Shown: piece by piece, positions 8,077 to 15,370 of the stretch | Numbering within the stretch: position 1 is the stretch's first letter | Layout of the letters: the number at the start of each line of letters is the position of its first letter | DNA from: Myxococcota bacterium | GTDB lineage: Bacteria; Myxococcota_A; UBA9160; PR03 | Length of the DNA stretch: 34,993 bases | Direction: 5' to 3' | Assembly: GCA_030066475.1 (NCBI GenBank) | Contig: JASJBO010000088.1 | Coordinates: 1 to 34,993 of the forward strand | Made by a program: the position numbers and the translations under genes | Notes under the pieces: generated by a model | Databases searched by the model: none | Told to the model about the DNA's origin: nothing | Seen by the model: only the letters and a program-made list of their open reading frames with translations

Positions 8077-8658
8077 CTACTCGACCCGAAAGTGGCTGAG
8101 GGTGAGGCTCTCGAGGCGCGCCAGGCGGCCCTCGAGACGGTGGCGCTGGCGCTGGATCAACATCACCAGGAACAGCCCGGGCAGCGCGATCGTGAGTCCC
8201 GTCTGCGTGGTCACCAGCGCCTCGGAGATGCCGGCCGCGACGACGCCGGCCGTCTCGGTGCCACCGCTGGTCGAGATCCCGAAGAAGGTCTGCAGCATGC
8301 CGAGCACGGTGCCGAGCAGGCCCAGCAGCGGCGCGGCGGCGACCATGGTGCCGAGGAAGCGGGTGCGCCGGTCGATCAGCGACACCAGCGCGCCGCGCAC
8401 CTCGTCGAAGCGGTTGCGGATCTGCTTGGCCGACGAGACGTCGGTCTGCCCGTAGCGGATGATGTCGCCGACCCGCCCCTCGGCGCGCTCGGGATGGCGC
8501 ACCCACTCCCACCAGTGCATCTCGTGCTCGTCCGTGAGCCGGGTGCGCCGCACGTACAGCATGAGCTGGAACGCCTGCGAGTAGAGCAGCACGGCGAGCC
8601 CGAACAGCGGGATCATCACCCACCCGCCGCTCAGCCAGATCTGCCAGATGCCAGTCAC
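8077..8658 (-). CDS. exbB: ExbB/TolQ-type proton channel protein
   Basis: The protein has 193 residues from a GTG start at 8658, four bases after the preceding stop. It has the three-helix ExbB/MotA/TolQ pattern: helix 1 at about 12-34 (WVMIPLFGLAVLLYSQAF), a cytoplasmic loop with helical segments, helix 2 at about 103-125 (AAAPLLGLLGTVLGMLQTF, the family signature) and helix 3 at about 148-170 (LVTTQTGLTIALPGLFLVM). ExbB forms a pentamer around ExbD helices in the inner membrane and converts proton flow into motion of TonB. It is shorter than E. coli ExbB but normal for the ExbB2-type branch found with DUF3450 genes. One ExbB here would serve two ExbD and two TonB-domain proteins. Confidence 0.95.
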   Translation of the reverse strand: MTGIWQIWLSGGWVMIPLFGLAVLLYSQAFQLMLYVRRTRLTDEHEMHWWEWVRHPERAEGRVGDIIRYGQTDVSSAKQIRNRFDEVRGALVSLIDRRTRFLGTMVAAAPLLGLLGTVLGMLQTFFGISTSGGTETAGVVAAGISEALVTTQTGLTIALPGLFLVMLIQRQRHRLEGRLARLESLTLSHFRVE

Positions 8659-8662
8659 GCGC

Positions 8663-10066
8663 CTACCGGCCGCCGCCGTGGCGGATCGCGGCCACGCCGT
8701 TCACGAACGCCATCGACAGCTCTTCGAGCAGCCCGAGCTTGCGCTTGGCCATGCGCGAGAGCGCCCCGTGCAGGATCAGGGTGGGGATCGCGACGATCAG
8801 TCCGAGCGCGGTCGTGACCAGGGCCTCCGAGATCCCGGAGGACAGGCTCTTGGCGTCGCCCGTCCCGAAGATGGTGATGAGCTGGAAGGTCTTGATCATG
8901 CCGATCACGGTGCCGAGCAGGCCCAGCAGCGGGGCCGCGGCCGCGGTGATCGCGAGGAACGGCAGGAAGCGCTCGAGCGTGGGCCGCACGCGCAGGATCT
9001 TCTCGAACAGCAGCTCCTCGAGGATGCCGCGCTTCTCGCGGGCGTGCTCGACCCCGGTGACGAGCATCTCGCCCGCGACGCCCTCCACCTGGTGCGCCTG
9101 CCAGGCCGCCGCCTCCTCGTTGCCCTTGGCGAGCTCCTCGAGCACGCCGTCCACCTGGTGCGGACCGGCCACCGGGAAGCCCAGGATCTCGCGCCCCTTG
9201 AACGCCGTCAGCAGCAGGGCGGCGGCGCCCAGTCCCAGGATCACGTAGCCCACCACGCCCCCGTCCGAGACGTACTGCGCGAGCGACTTGCGCGCCTTCT
9301 CGGTCTTGAGCGCCTTGCCCAGGGTCGCGTCGAACGGCAGCTCGCCCCGACCCTCGGTCGCGATCGCGTGGATGCCCTGGCCGAGCCCGGCGGGCAGGGG
9401 CACCACCACCGCGTCGGCCGCGTTGAGCTGGTTCTCGACCAGTCCCGTCAGCTGGCCGTCCTCGCTCGCGAAGAACACGGTCGGTCCGAGCGCGACGAAG
9501 CGGCCCTCGGTCAGCACCCCGTCCGGACCCAGCGCCGCGCCCGCGAACACCTCGCCGCCGAGCTGGTCGCGCAGGCGCTGGATCGCCGCGACCACCACCG
9601 CGAGCTGGGCGTCGCGCTTGCCGCCCGCATCGAGGTTGGCGTCCTTCTCGGCCAGCTTGGCGGCCGCGGTCAGGTCGCCGAAACGCGGCAGCTCGCTGAT
9701 GTCGAGGCGCCCCTCGAAGTCCCGCACGAACTCGTCGAGCCGGCCGTCGACGAAGTCCTCCTGCTCCTGCAGCGAGCCGACCTGGCGCCGCAGCGACGTG
9801 AGGTCGATGGTGCGGCTGTCGCGTACCTTGAGCAGCCGGGCCTGCTCCTGCCGCAGCGACAGCACCTCGTCCTCGAGCCGAGACACCGTGCGCGAGAGCG
9901 GGATCTTCTCCTCGGCGATCTCGTTGCGGACCTTCGCCAGCTCGCGCAGCGAGGCCTCGAGGCGCGCGTCGATGTCGCCCTGCGCCTGCTCGAAGGTGCG
10001 GGGCTCGCCCGCGGCGGGCAGGGCGACGGCGAATACCAGGGCGGCGAGGAGGGGGGTGGACTTCAT
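8663..10066 (-). CDS. MotA/TolQ/ExbB family protein with periplasmic coiled-coil domain
   Basis: The protein has 467 residues. ATG at 10066 overlaps the DUF3450 stop by four bases (ATGA), implying translational coupling. Residues 1-20 are a signal peptide (STPLLAALVFAVALPAAG). Residues about 28-115 are a charged, Leu-rich coiled coil, followed by a periplasmic domain to about 265 and a membrane helix at about 271-290 (VVGYVILGLGAAALLLTAF). Residues about 330-455 are a MotA/TolQ/ExbB channel domain with APLLGLLGTVIGMIKTF and the TTALGLIVAIPTLILHGAL helix. This matches the TtpC-like proteins of Vibrio TonB2 systems, which are needed for TonB2-driven uptake besides ExbB2 and ExbD2. It probably bridges the proton channel to periplasmic parts of the machine. 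Confidence 0.92.
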   Translation of the reverse strand: MKSTPLLAALVFAVALPAAGEPRTFEQAQGDIDARLEASLRELAKVRNEIAEEKIPLSRTVSRLEDEVLSLRQEQARLLKVRDSRTIDLTSLRRQVGSLQEQEDFVDGRLDEFVRDFEGRLDISELPRFGDLTAAAKLAEKDANLDAGGKRDAQLAVVVAAIQRLRDQLGGEVFAGAALGPDGVLTEGRFVALGPTVFFASEDGQLTGLVENQLNAADAVVVPLPAGLGQGIHAIATEGRGELPFDATLGKALKTEKARKSLAQYVSDGGVVGYVILGLGAAALLLTAFKGREILGFPVAGPHQVDGVLEELAKGNEEAAAWQAHQVEGVAGEMLVTGVEHAREKRGILEELLFEKILRVRPTLERFLPFLAITAAAAPLLGLLGTVIGMIKTFQLITIFGTGDAKSLSSGISEALVTTALGLIVAIPTLILHGALSRMAKRKLGLLEELSMAFVNGVAAIRHGGGR

Positions 10067-10836
10067 GGCGACTCGACCGCCACCGGCATCGGAACGAACT
10101 CGATGGCGTCGACGTTCCCTTCGTAGATGTCGAGCAGACGCGCGGCGGCGGCCGCCAGCTCGGGCTCGTTGCTGAACTCCCAACCCTCGGGCCCGGGACG
10201 GCCGATGCCCGCCGTCTCGCCCCGGGCGTCGACGTAGACGGCCTGTCCGAGCCCCCAGTAGAGCGTGCGCACCGCCACCTTCTGGTCGCCGTCCACCGCG
10301 CGGGTCTCCCCGACGAAGGTGGCGGTTCCGTTGAACTTCTCGGCCTGGGCCAGCACGCCCAGCACGCTCATCAGGCGCTGTCCGAGCGGGACCGTGGTCT
10401 GCTCGGGGTCCTCGGGGATCTGCACCAGCAGCAGCTCGAGCTTCTGCTGGAGCGGCCCCGGCAGGCGGGGCGCGAGCGCCAGCACGTCCTCCTCGAGGGC
10501 GCGGATGCGCGCCTCGAGCGCCCGGTTCGCGCGCTGGTACTCGCCGCGCTCGAGCAGCAGGTCGCGGCGCTCGTCGTCGGACTGGGTGTTGGTCTCCTCG
10601 AGCTCCGCGATCTCGGCCTCGAGCGCCTCCTTCTCCTGGCCCAGCAGCTTCCGGCTGGCGCGCATCGTCTCCTGCTCGACCTCCCAGTCCGCGCGCTCCT
10701 GGGAGATCAGCTGCCGGGTCTCGACCCACTTCTCCATCTTCGTGCGGAAGCCATCGACCCCGCCCTCTGCATGGGACGGTGCGCCGGCAGCGGCCAGGAC
10801 GAGGCACGCGAGCGAGGCGTTGGCGAGGCGCGCCAT
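10063..10836 (-). CDS. DUF3450-type periplasmic coiled-coil protein, first gene of the TonB operon
   Basis: The protein has 257 residues. I chose ATG 10836, which has GGGGGA about 10 bases upstream and opens directly into a signal peptide (ARLANASLACLVLAAAGAPSHA); an in-frame TTG at 10866 is less likely. Residues about 30-130 are a long charged coiled coil (RASRKLLGQEKEALEAEIAE and onward). The second half contains FNGTATFVGE, KVAVRTLYWGLGQAVYVD and WEFSNEP, which are typical of the DUF3450 family. DUF3450 genes usually precede the MotA/TolQ/ExbB, ExbB, ExbD, TonB and TPR genes, as here. Its molecular role is unknown; it is inferred to be a periplasmic helper of the TonB machine. The operon promoter should lie in 10837-11222. 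Confidence 0.9.
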   Translation of the reverse strand: MARLANASLACLVLAAAGAPSHAEGGVDGFRTKMEKWVETRQLISQERADWEVEQETMRASRKLLGQEKEALEAEIAELEETNTQSDDERRDLLLERGEYQRANRALEARIRALEEDVLALAPRLPGPLQQKLELLLVQIPEDPEQTTVPLGQRLMSVLGVLAQAEKFNGTATFVGETRAVDGDQKVAVRTLYWGLGQAVYVDARGETAGIGRPGPEGWEFSNEPELAAAAARLLDIYEGNVDAIEFVPMPVAVESP

Positions 10837-10945
10837 GCGAATCGAATCCCCCGAGTCGAGCGGCAAGGCAGCAGGAGTCTGGGCGCCGAGCAGTCTATCA
10901 GGGGGCTACGGTGCGAAAACGCCGGGGAGCGGTGATGAACGAGGC

Positions 10946-10958
10946 TTCACGGATTCGT
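10946..10958 (+). repeat. 13-base direct repeat, copy 1
   Basis: TTCACGGATTCGT is repeated exactly at 11162-11174. This copy is about 110 bases upstream of the DUF3450 start. A second TTCGT follows 11 bases further on (10965-10969), roughly one helical turn, as in PhoB-type tandem sites. Confidence 0.5.
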
Positions 10959-11137
10959 CTCGATTTCGTTTCCGACCCGAGACGCCGAGGCCCCCGCGGG
11001 CTGCGCCGGGGAGGCCGATGCGATGTCCAGAGCCAGGGCCCTCCGGCGGTCTCGCCCTGGGAGTCGCCCAGGCAGCGGAGGCGGCGTCCAGGACTTCGAG
11101 CTCGAGCGGCTCCGCCACCTCGCGGAGCTTCACTGTT

Positions 11138-11155
11138 TCGAAGCAGAAGCTTCGA
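11138..11155. promoter_or_regulatory. perfect inverted repeat in the divergent control region
   Basis: TCGAAGC at 11138-11144 and GCTTCGA at 11149-11155 form 7-bp perfect arms with the loop AGAA. ACTGT lies just outside on both sides. It is 68 bases upstream of the response-regulator start and may be an operator or a leader hairpin. Confidence 0.35.
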
Positions 11156-11161
11156 CTGTCG

Positions 11162-11174
11162 TTCACGGATTCGT
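11162..11174 (+). repeat. 13-base direct repeat, copy 2
   Basis: This is an exact match to 10946-10958. This copy is about 50 bases upstream of the response-regulator start, so each divergent gene has one copy in its promoter-proximal region. Confidence 0.5.
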
Positions 11175-11222
11175 TGCATCCGTTCGTTTTCATCCTGCTC
11201 CGAGCCCAGAAGCAGGACGAAG

Positions 11223-11936
11223 GTGGACGGAGAACGACACATCCTGGTGGCCGATCCCGAGCCGCGCTGGCGCGAGGAGATCCTGTCCAGCCTCGAGCAG
11301 CCGGGCGTCCGCCTGGAGGCCGTGGCGACGGGCGCCGAGGCGCTCGAGATCTCGCGGGCCGGGGCGCCAGACCTGCTCGTCACCGAGCTGGTGCTGCCGG
11401 ACATGACGGGACTGGGCCTGTGCCGCACGATCCGCGAGAGCGGGACGATCGGCCGGGTCGGCGTGCTCATGGTCTCGGGCCACTGCACCGAGATCGACCG
11501 GGTGCTCGCCTTCGAGTGTGGCGTGGACGACTTCCTGGCCAAGCCCTTCTTCGCGCGCGAGCTCAGCTCCCGGGCGGCTGCGGTGCTGCGACGGCTGGTG
11601 CCTCCCGCGCGCGGCGCCTCCGACGACGCCCCGGTGCTGGCCAGCGGCCCCGTCTCGATCCAGCCCGCGAGCGCCGCAGCCGTGGTCGCCGGGCGCCGGC
11701 TCGACCTCACGCCGCGCGAGCTGGAGATCCTGGCGCTGCTGGTGGCCGAGTCGGGGCGCGTGCTGACCCGCAAGCAGCTGATCGACCGCATCTGGGGCGC
11801 GGAGTCGGAGCACACCGAGCGCGTGGTCGACGCCCACGTCAAGTCGATCCGCCGCAAGCTCGGCGACGCGCGCGACAGCCTCGAGACGGTGCGGGGTGTC
11901 GGCTACCGCTTCACCGAGCCGGCGGCGTTCGGCTGA
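11223..11936 (+). CDS. OmpR/PhoB-type response regulator with Glu at the phosphorylation site
   Basis: The protein has 237 residues. The start is GTG 11223, preceded by AGGACGAAG; further upstream the open frame no longer looks like protein. Residues about 5-120 are a receiver domain (HILVADPEP, then GVDDFLAKPF with the conserved Lys). In the third strand, where the family has the phosphorylated Asp before a hydrophobic-Leu-Pro stretch, this protein has E55 (LLVTELVLPDMTG). The second acidic residue of the metal pocket is replaced by Pro12. Residues about 140-235 are a winged-helix DNA-binding domain (DLTPRELEILALLVAESG, LTRKQLIDRIWG, VDAHVKSIRRKLGD, TVRGVGYRF). It probably binds DNA without conventional phosphorylation, with Glu mimicking the active state. 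No kinase gene is adjacent. Its position divergent to the TonB operon suggests a target there. Confidence 0.88.
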   Translation: MDGERHILVADPEPRWREEILSSLEQPGVRLEAVATGAEALEISRAGAPDLLVTELVLPDMTGLGLCRTIRESGTIGRVGVLMVSGHCTEIDRVLAFECGVDDFLAKPFFARELSSRAAAVLRRLVPPARGASDDAPVLASGPVSIQPASAAAVVAGRRLDLTPRELEILALLVAESGRVLTRKQLIDRIWGAESEHTERVVDAHVKSIRRKLGDARDSLETVRGVGYRFTEPAAFG

Positions 11937-12507
11937 CGGGCGGAGGCCGCAGCCCTGGCCCGGAGGGCGGCAGGGGCACGAGCCAGCGGCCGAAGCGCCT
12001 CACGGGTGCCCGGGCGTCACGCAGGAACTCCTCGTAGGTCTTCCCGCGGCGCGCGATCCAGCTGTGGTTCGCCAGGACGAAGGCAACCTCGTGGCTGTGC
12101 CGGCGCAGCGGAAGCAGGTACGCCGCGTACCCGAGCCACGGAATCGCCGCCAGGAGCAGCACGCCCGCCGAGTGAAGCCTCGCCCGCTCTCGCCGGCCGC
12201 GCGCGGTCTCGACGACGCGATTCCCCGCCACCCAGGAGACGCGCGCGATCGTGCCGAGCGGAAGTGGCACGAGATCGAAGGCGAACACCGCACCGATTGC
12301 GGCGTGTGCGCCGAGATGCCGCAGGATGTAGCGACAGTCCGCGAGTCGACTCCGCAGCGCCGCGCGCAGGGAGGCCGCGGTCGGCCCCGAGATGTCCCCG
12401 TCCGCCACCAGGCGCTGCACGGTCCGTTCGAGGGCTTCGGCGTCGACGAGCCGCGACTCGGCCTCGGAGAGGGAGCGGTCGATTCGCCGGCGGAGCCCGT
12501 TGGACAT
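11911..12507 (-). CDS. small integral membrane protein of unknown function
   Basis: The protein has 198 residues if started at ATG 12507; an in-frame GTG at 12516 with a GAGG about eight bases upstream is an equal alternative. The N-terminal half is charged and helical (RRRIDRSLSEAESRLVDAEAL). Two hydrophobic stretches follow, about residues 70-100 (AAIGAVFAFDLVPLPLGTIA) and 115-137 (AGVLLLAAIPWLGYAAYLLPL). The tail is basic and Pro-rich. I do not recognise the family. The gene starts about 30 bases after the PQQ dehydrogenase stop, so it may be the last gene of that transcription unit. Its 3' end overlaps the convergent response regulator by 26 bases. Confidence 0.6.
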   Translation of the reverse strand: MSNGLRRRIDRSLSEAESRLVDAEALERTVQRLVADGDISGPTAASLRAALRSRLADCRYILRHLGAHAAIGAVFAFDLVPLPLGTIARVSWVAGNRVVETARGRRERARLHSAGVLLLAAIPWLGYAAYLLPLRRHSHEVAFVLANHSWIARRGKTYEEFLRDARAPVRRFGRWLVPLPPSGPGLRPPPVSRTPPAR

Positions 12508-12537
12508 CGGCAACACCCGTGGCCTCGTGGCGGCCCG

Positions 12538-14484
12538 TCAGGGCAGCGCCCACGCGATCAGCGCGTCGCCCGGCTCGGACCAGCCGTGGCCGCCAGCGGC
12601 CACCACCACCATCTGGCGCGAGTCCACGCGCAGCCGGTAGGTCAGCGGCGTGCTGTTCGCGGTATACGGGAGCCGCGCGCGCCAAAGCTCTTCGCCGGTG
12701 CGGGCGTGGAAGGCGCGCAGGAACTTGTCGGTGGTGGCCCCGATGAAGACCACGCCGCCGGCCGTCACGATCGAGCCGCCCAGGTTCGGCGCGCCCAGCG
12801 GCAGCCACATCGGGAACGGCGCCTGGTCGCGCGTCGTGCCGAGCGTGGTCTCCCACAGCACGCGGCCGTTGCGCAGGTCGACGGCGGTGAGCGTGCCCCA
12901 GGGCGGCGGGTTGCACGGCGCGCCCAGCGGCGAGAGCAGCGGACCCCGCTTGAGTCCATAGGGCGTACCCGCCATCGGGTAGAGCTCGTCCGGGTAGACG
13001 TGCTCGCCTGGCGGCAGCCGGTCGTACTCCTCGCGCGGAATCAGCGTCACGATCATCGGCATGCGCATCTGGTTGACGTAGAGCACGGCGTTGTCGGGAT
13101 CGATCGACACCCCACCCCAGTTGGGACCTCCCGCCGTTCCGGGGAACTGGATCGAGCCCTCGAGCGAAGGGGGCGTGAAGATCCCGTCGGAGCGCAGCCC
13201 CCCGATGATCTCGGCGCACCGGGCCCGGTCCCACGGCGTGAATCCCCACGCCTCGTCGGGCCGCAGGGTCGCGGGGTGCAGGGGCTCGGGGTGGGTGGGG
13301 AACGGCTGGGTCGGCGAGAGCGTCTCGCCGGGGACGCCGTCGGTGGGAACCGGGCGCTCCTCCACCGGGTAGAGCGGCGCCCCAGTGCGGCGGTCGAGCA
13401 GGAACAGGTGGCCCATCTTCGTGGCCTGGGCGACGCCGGGGACGCCGCCGCCGATGCCCTCGATCTGGAACAACGTGGGCTGGGCCGGGACGTCGTAGTC
13501 CCAGACGTCGTGGTGCACGGTCTGGAACGACCACGCGACGCGGCCGGACTCGACGTCGAGTGCGACGACCGAGCTCGAGTAGTGGTCGAGCCCCTGGCGA
13601 CTGGCCGCGAAGTAGTCGGGCGAGGCGTTGCCGGTGGGCACGAACACCAGGCCCCGCTCGGCATCTCCGGAGAGGATCGACCAGACGTTCGGGGTGCCCG
13701 CGGTGTAGTCCGGCGAGGCGGGCCGCTCCCAGCCGGGGGGCACGGGATCCCACGCCCAGCGCAGCGCGCCGGTGCGCGCGTCGAAGGCGCGCACCACGCC
13801 CGCCGGCGCGTCGGTGCGCAGGTTGTCGGCGACGAGCGCGCCCACCACCACGACGTCGCGGATCGCGAGCGGCGGCGAGGTGACGTAGTACTCCCACGGC
13901 TCGGCGTCGCCGATGCCCTCGCGCAGCGGCACGCGGCCGTTCCCGCCGAAGTCGGCGCACGGCTCCCCGGTGGCGGCGTCGAGCGCGATCAGCTCGGCGT
14001 CGACGGTGCCGGTGAAGATGCGCCGAGCGCAGCGATCGGCGGCTCCCTCGCCCCCGTCCCAGTGCGCGACGCCGCGACAGGTGAGCGGGTAGGGACCCTG
14101 GAGCCGGGTGGTGCGCAGCTTCGGGTCGAAGCTCCAGCGCTCGGCGCCGGTCTCGGCGTCGAGCGCGATCACGCGGTTGAAGCCCGTGCAGAAGTAGAGC
14201 GTATCGTCGGCCAGGATGGGCGTGGCGTTGAACGAGGTGCGCGTGAGCTCGCCGGTGCCGTCCGAGACGTCGCCGTGGTCGTAGCGCCAGGCCACCTCGA
14301 GGTGACGCACGTTGTCGGCCGTGATCTGCGTAGCGGGCGAGAAGCGCAGGCCGCCGAGGTCGCCGCCGTAGTGCGGCCAGCCCGCGGTTGGTCCCGAGAA
14401 GTCGACCGGCGGCGCCCCCGCGCCGCAGCCGGCCAGCCACGCGACGGCGGCGGCGGCGGCGAAGACGATCGCCCGGGCTCGCAT
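12538..14484 (-). CDS. PQQ-dependent quinoprotein dehydrogenase, lipoprotein
   Basis: The protein has 648 residues. ATG 14484 has GAGGAG five bases upstream, overlapping the preceding stop. Residues 1-20 are a lipoprotein signal with lipobox LAGC (Cys20). The mature part is a beta-propeller of PQQ repeats, shown by recurrent blade motifs such as ALDAETGAERWSFDP, AFDARTGALRWAWDP, AVDLRNGRVLWETTLG and AFHARTGEELWRARLP, plus the family stretch VHHDVWDYDVPAQPTL. There is no cytochrome c CXXCH domain. It resembles quinoprotein glucose/alcohol dehydrogenases, which oxidise alcohols or sugars in the periplasm and pass electrons to the respiratory chain. It is membrane-tethered by lipid. The substrate is unknown; the neighbouring racemase and flavin-type oxidoreductase suggest lipid or terpenoid-like alcohols (inference). 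Confidence 0.9.
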   Translation of the reverse strand: MRARAIVFAAAAAVAWLAGCGAGAPPVDFSGPTAGWPHYGGDLGGLRFSPATQITADNVRHLEVAWRYDHGDVSDGTGELTRTSFNATPILADDTLYFCTGFNRVIALDAETGAERWSFDPKLRTTRLQGPYPLTCRGVAHWDGGEGAADRCARRIFTGTVDAELIALDAATGEPCADFGGNGRVPLREGIGDAEPWEYYVTSPPLAIRDVVVVGALVADNLRTDAPAGVVRAFDARTGALRWAWDPVPPGWERPASPDYTAGTPNVWSILSGDAERGLVFVPTGNASPDYFAASRQGLDHYSSSVVALDVESGRVAWSFQTVHHDVWDYDVPAQPTLFQIEGIGGGVPGVAQATKMGHLFLLDRRTGAPLYPVEERPVPTDGVPGETLSPTQPFPTHPEPLHPATLRPDEAWGFTPWDRARCAEIIGGLRSDGIFTPPSLEGSIQFPGTAGGPNWGGVSIDPDNAVLYVNQMRMPMIVTLIPREEYDRLPPGEHVYPDELYPMAGTPYGLKRGPLLSPLGAPCNPPPWGTLTAVDLRNGRVLWETTLGTTRDQAPFPMWLPLGAPNLGGSIVTAGGVVFIGATTDKFLRAFHARTGEELWRARLPYTANSTPLTYRLRVDSRQMVVVAAGGHGWSEPGDALIAWALP

Positions 14485-14492
14485 GGGTCTCC

Positions 14493-15362
14493 TCAGCGCA
14501 GCTTCGCGATCACGTCGTTGGCGAAGCGCTCGAGACCTGCGGCCTTGTCTTCGAGCGACTCGGGGTCGCCCCCGTACATCCTCCACGGCACGGTCTGCAC
14601 CACGGTGGCGCCGATCTCCTCGAGGCGGCGGTAGCCGTCGATGCCGTACGCGTCCGAGCACGCCACGATCACCTCGAACGGCTCGGCGGCGCGGCCCGCC
14701 TCGGCGCGCAGCTCGCGCAGGCGGCCGATCAGCTCGCGCAGCTCCTCGAAGCTGTGGAGCGCCGAGATCCAGCCGTCGCCGAGCCGGGCGGCGCGGCGCA
14801 GCGCCGGCTCGGAGATGCCGCCGATGAAGATCGGCACCGGCTGCTCCGGGGCGGGCTGCATCACGAGCGGCTCGAAGGCGTAGTGCGCGCCCTGGTAGCC
14901 CACCATCTCGCCGCTCCAGGCGCGGCGCAGGATCTCGATCGCCTCGTCGCAGCGGCGTCCGCGCGTGCGGAAGTCGGCGCCCAGCACGTCGAACTCCTCG
15001 CGCATCCAGCCGATCCCCGCGCCGAGCGCGACCCGGTCGCGCGACAGGTAGGCGGCCGTCCCCACCGCCTTGGCCACGAGCAGCGGGTGGCGCAGGGGAA
15101 GCTGGAACACGTTGGTGACGAAACGCACCCGCTCGGTGACCGCCGCCATCGCGCCGATCGCGACCCAGGGGTCGGGCCAGGGCGTGCCGTGCTGGAACTC
15201 GGGCGTGCCGCTGCCGGTGTACGGGTACTGCGACTCGAGCCGCTCGGGGAAGAAGACGTGGTCGGAGAGCCCGAGGTAGTCGTACCCGTGGACGTCGGCC
15301 GTCCGAGCGAGCTCCGTGTAGTGGTGGGGCTCGGAGAACGACAGCGCCGTCATGAACTTCAT
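14493..15362 (-). CDS. LLM-class (luciferase-like) F420-dependent oxidoreductase
   Basis: The protein has 289 residues from ATG 15362, eight bases after the racemase stop. It is a luciferase-like TIM barrel: KFMTALSFSEPHHYTELAR at the start, GYDYLGLSDHVFFPE, PDPWVAIGAMAAVTERVRF, LPLRHPLLVAKAVGTA, then GAGIGWMREEFDVLG (114-128) and PIFIGGISEPALRRAARLGD. That last pattern is typical of F420-dependent members, not FMN-dependent luciferases. Such enzymes reduce or oxidise C=C, C=O or alcohol groups using coenzyme F420. No F420 biosynthesis gene lies in the window. Its operon position with a CoA racemase and a PQQ dehydrogenase suggests a catabolic route. The substrate is not predictable. Confidence 0.9.
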   Translation of the reverse strand: MKFMTALSFSEPHHYTELARTADVHGYDYLGLSDHVFFPERLESQYPYTGSGTPEFQHGTPWPDPWVAIGAMAAVTERVRFVTNVFQLPLRHPLLVAKAVGTAAYLSRDRVALGAGIGWMREEFDVLGADFRTRGRRCDEAIEILRRAWSGEMVGYQGAHYAFEPLVMQPAPEQPVPIFIGGISEPALRRAARLGDGWISALHSFEELRELIGRLRELRAEAGRAAEPFEVIVACSDAYGIDGYRRLEEIGATVVQTVPWRMYGGDPESLEDKAAGLERFANDVIAKLR

Positions 15363-15370
15363 GCGGGAGC

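Larger units (their letters stand above)
10837..11222. promoter_or_regulatory. divergent control region between the TonB operon and the response regulator
   Basis: About 386 bases separate the divergent starts at 10836 and 11223. The region is less GC-rich in two places, around 10946-10975 and 11130-11195. It holds a 13-base direct repeat and a perfect hairpin (listed separately). The pentamer TTCGT occurs in two pairs, at 10954/10965 and 11170/11183. I see no convincing gene here. OmpR/PhoB-type regulators usually bind short direct repeats, so control of the TonB operon by the neighbouring regulator is plausible. Confidence 0.45.

Noticed and set aside
10906..11193. Possible 95-residue leftward gene in the divergent control region
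   Set aside because: Third-codon positions are less GC-rich than in real neighbours, no family is recognisable, and the repeats that lie in it look regulatory. A small real gene cannot be fully excluded.
10779..11222. N-terminal extension of the response regulator
   Set aside because: The added 148 codons are Arg/Ser/Pro-rich with no domain, and GTG 11223 has a ribosome binding site directly before the receiver domain.
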